A stretch of 64,000 nucleotides of DNA. Origin: Wuchereria bancrofti (taxonomy: Eukaryota; Nematoda; Chromadorea; Rhabditida; Onchocercidae). The DNA lies in assembly GCA_005281725.1 (NCBI GenBank), contig SSBO01000005.1, positions 682,001 through 746,000 of the forward strand, read 5' to 3'. Shown in pieces: positions 62,656-64,000 of the stretch. How positions within the stretch are numbered: position 1 is the stretch's first letter; the number at the start of each line of letters is the position of its first letter. The position numbers were made by a program, and so were the translations under genes. The notes beneath the pieces were generated by a model that was not told the origin of the DNA, did no database searches, and worked only from the letters and a program-made list of their open reading frames with translations.

Positions 62656-63402
62656 TCATTAGATACTGTATATTTCTTTTCATATCGCTCACTCAATACG
62701 TAGTAGCTGCCCATGACCTGAGAAGCAACTGCTTAAAAAGGTGTTGACAGTAGTGACAGTGACGCTTCAATATATATCAACAAACATTGAAAATATCAAT
62801 AGCGAAACGAATACTCCATTCACTCTTAGCCAAATTATTTTATTTTTTCCAATTTATGAAAGGTATGCAGAAAAGCGTATCATTCCGTCCACAAAGCCAA
62901 ACTGCTGTTAATCATTTCTTTTGGCGCTATAAAACAACTAAAAATTTTCATTCTAGAAAATGAGGCACAATTTGGGCATTCTTCACAAATATGAAAAAGG
63001 CGCGTAGCAATCGGATGTTTTCGCAGAATNTCATTAGATACTGTATATTTCTTTTCATATCGCTCACTCAATACGTAGTAGCTGCCCATGACCTGAGAAG
63101 CAACTGCTTAAAAAGGTGTTGACAGTAGTGACAGTGATGCTTCAATCTATATCAACAAATATTGAAATTATCAGCAGAGAAATGAATACCCCTTCACTCT
63201 TTGGCAGACTGCTTTGTTTTTCTAATTCGTGGATGATATGCAGAAAAGCGTATCATTCTATCCGGAAAGCCAAACTGCTGTTAATCATTTCTTTTGGCGC
63301 TTTAAAACAACTAAAATTTTTCATTCTAGAAAATGAGACACAATTTGGGCATTCTTCACAATATGAGAAAGGCGCGTAGCAATCCGATGTTTTCGCAGAA
63401 TC
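62656..63402. repeat. ~374-bp direct duplication with an ambiguous base at its junction
   Basis: The segment beginning TCATTAGATACTGTATATTT and ending GGATGTTTTCGCAGAAT appears at 62656-63029 and again at 63031-63402. An N lies at 63030, exactly between them. It is also related to 56700-56940. Confidence 0.9.
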
Positions 63403-64000
63403 AAAATGCAACGACCAATTTATAATTTCATTTTATCATTGGATTTTTTAAATATTTTATCTTCATCCGTTATCCCATGAACAAATTAGAAGACAACATT
63501 AAATGTACAAAATGCGTTCACAACTGAAATGAACAATTTGTAATGTAAAAAGCTAATAAAGTATCTTAAGTGAGAAAAAGTATTCACCTAATAATTTATA
63601 ACAAAAGTTGATATCACAAAGTGGTTTTAAGCAAGGAGATGCTATAATAAGGAAGAGAGTGACGATGACTTTTTAGTTTACTTATCATAATTGCCCAATA
63701 TTAATTTACTGACTTAAATTCAATATGCAAAAAATTGTTTTCCATTTATTATAAGAAAGCAAGTTTAACCTTTAACACATTGAATAAAATTTTCTTTTCT
63801 CCAATATTTACTCAGTATAATGAAACAGAGATCCGACATTATCCATTTGATGCTCTTCATATCAATAGACAATTATGTTTTTTAGTTCATTACTAAATAA
63901 ATCTTTGTTATGATATGCAAGATATACATAGAAACAAGAAATGGCGCAATTGTCCCTTTCATTGGGCATCAAAATTCAGCAAAAAAGCGACCAATATAAT
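63403..64000. repeat. Direct repeat of 56940-57540
   Basis: From CAAAATGCAACGACCAATTT to the window end the sequence follows 56938-57540 with few differences; offset about 6460. The repeat unit probably continues beyond the window. No coding sequence. Confidence 0.9.

Overview
The window reads as nuclear DNA of a nematode. By eye it is AT-rich, its genes are broken by many short introns with pyrimidine-rich (T)nCAG/TAG acceptors, several start codons sit a few bases after an acceptor-like site (as for spliced-leader addition), and it carries a DIM-1-like muscle immunoglobulin protein. A clade III parasite (spirurid/filarial type) is my guess from intron style and base composition; I could not test this. 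Gene models below were built by hand from reading frame, splice phase and remembered family features, not from database searches.

Layout. 1-6.7 kb: a possible small secreted protein (minus), a GTSF1-like CHHC zinc-finger protein (plus) and an unrecognised 121-residue protein (minus). 6.7-12.1 kb: an 18-exon TESK-type kinase (plus). 13.6-25.8 kb: a run of minus-strand genes: a NYN/PIN-type RNase-like protein, a ZHP/RNF212-type meiotic RING protein, N-acetylglucosamine kinase and a METTL23-like methyltransferase. METTL23 and ARV1 are divergent, with 318 bp between start codons. 26.2-47.4 kb: a plus-strand run: ARV1, a two-Ig DIM-1-like protein, XPC, a 72-residue membrane micro-protein whose last exon overlaps the start of ALKBH1, ALKBH1, PCNA and a SELENOI/EPT1-type ethanolaminephosphotransferase.

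47.4-64 kb is gene-poor: a 23-bp minisatellite, an AT-only hairpin, a probable minus-strand single-pass membrane protein, and a local family of genes combining a hydrophobic leader and acidic region with C2H2 fingers. The family has one decayed copy, one copy with a frameshift, and three same-length, same-phase terminal zinc-finger exons in tandem. The last ~1 kb repeats sequence near 56.7-57.5 kb and contains one ambiguous base beside a local duplication.

Several conserved genes concern DNA and chromosomes (XPC, PCNA, ALKBH1, the ZHP RING protein, METTL23), and others lipid or sugar metabolism (ARV1, EPT1, NAGK). I see no sign that neighbours form one pathway; the closest physical coupling is micro-protein/ALKBH1 and METTL23/ARV1.
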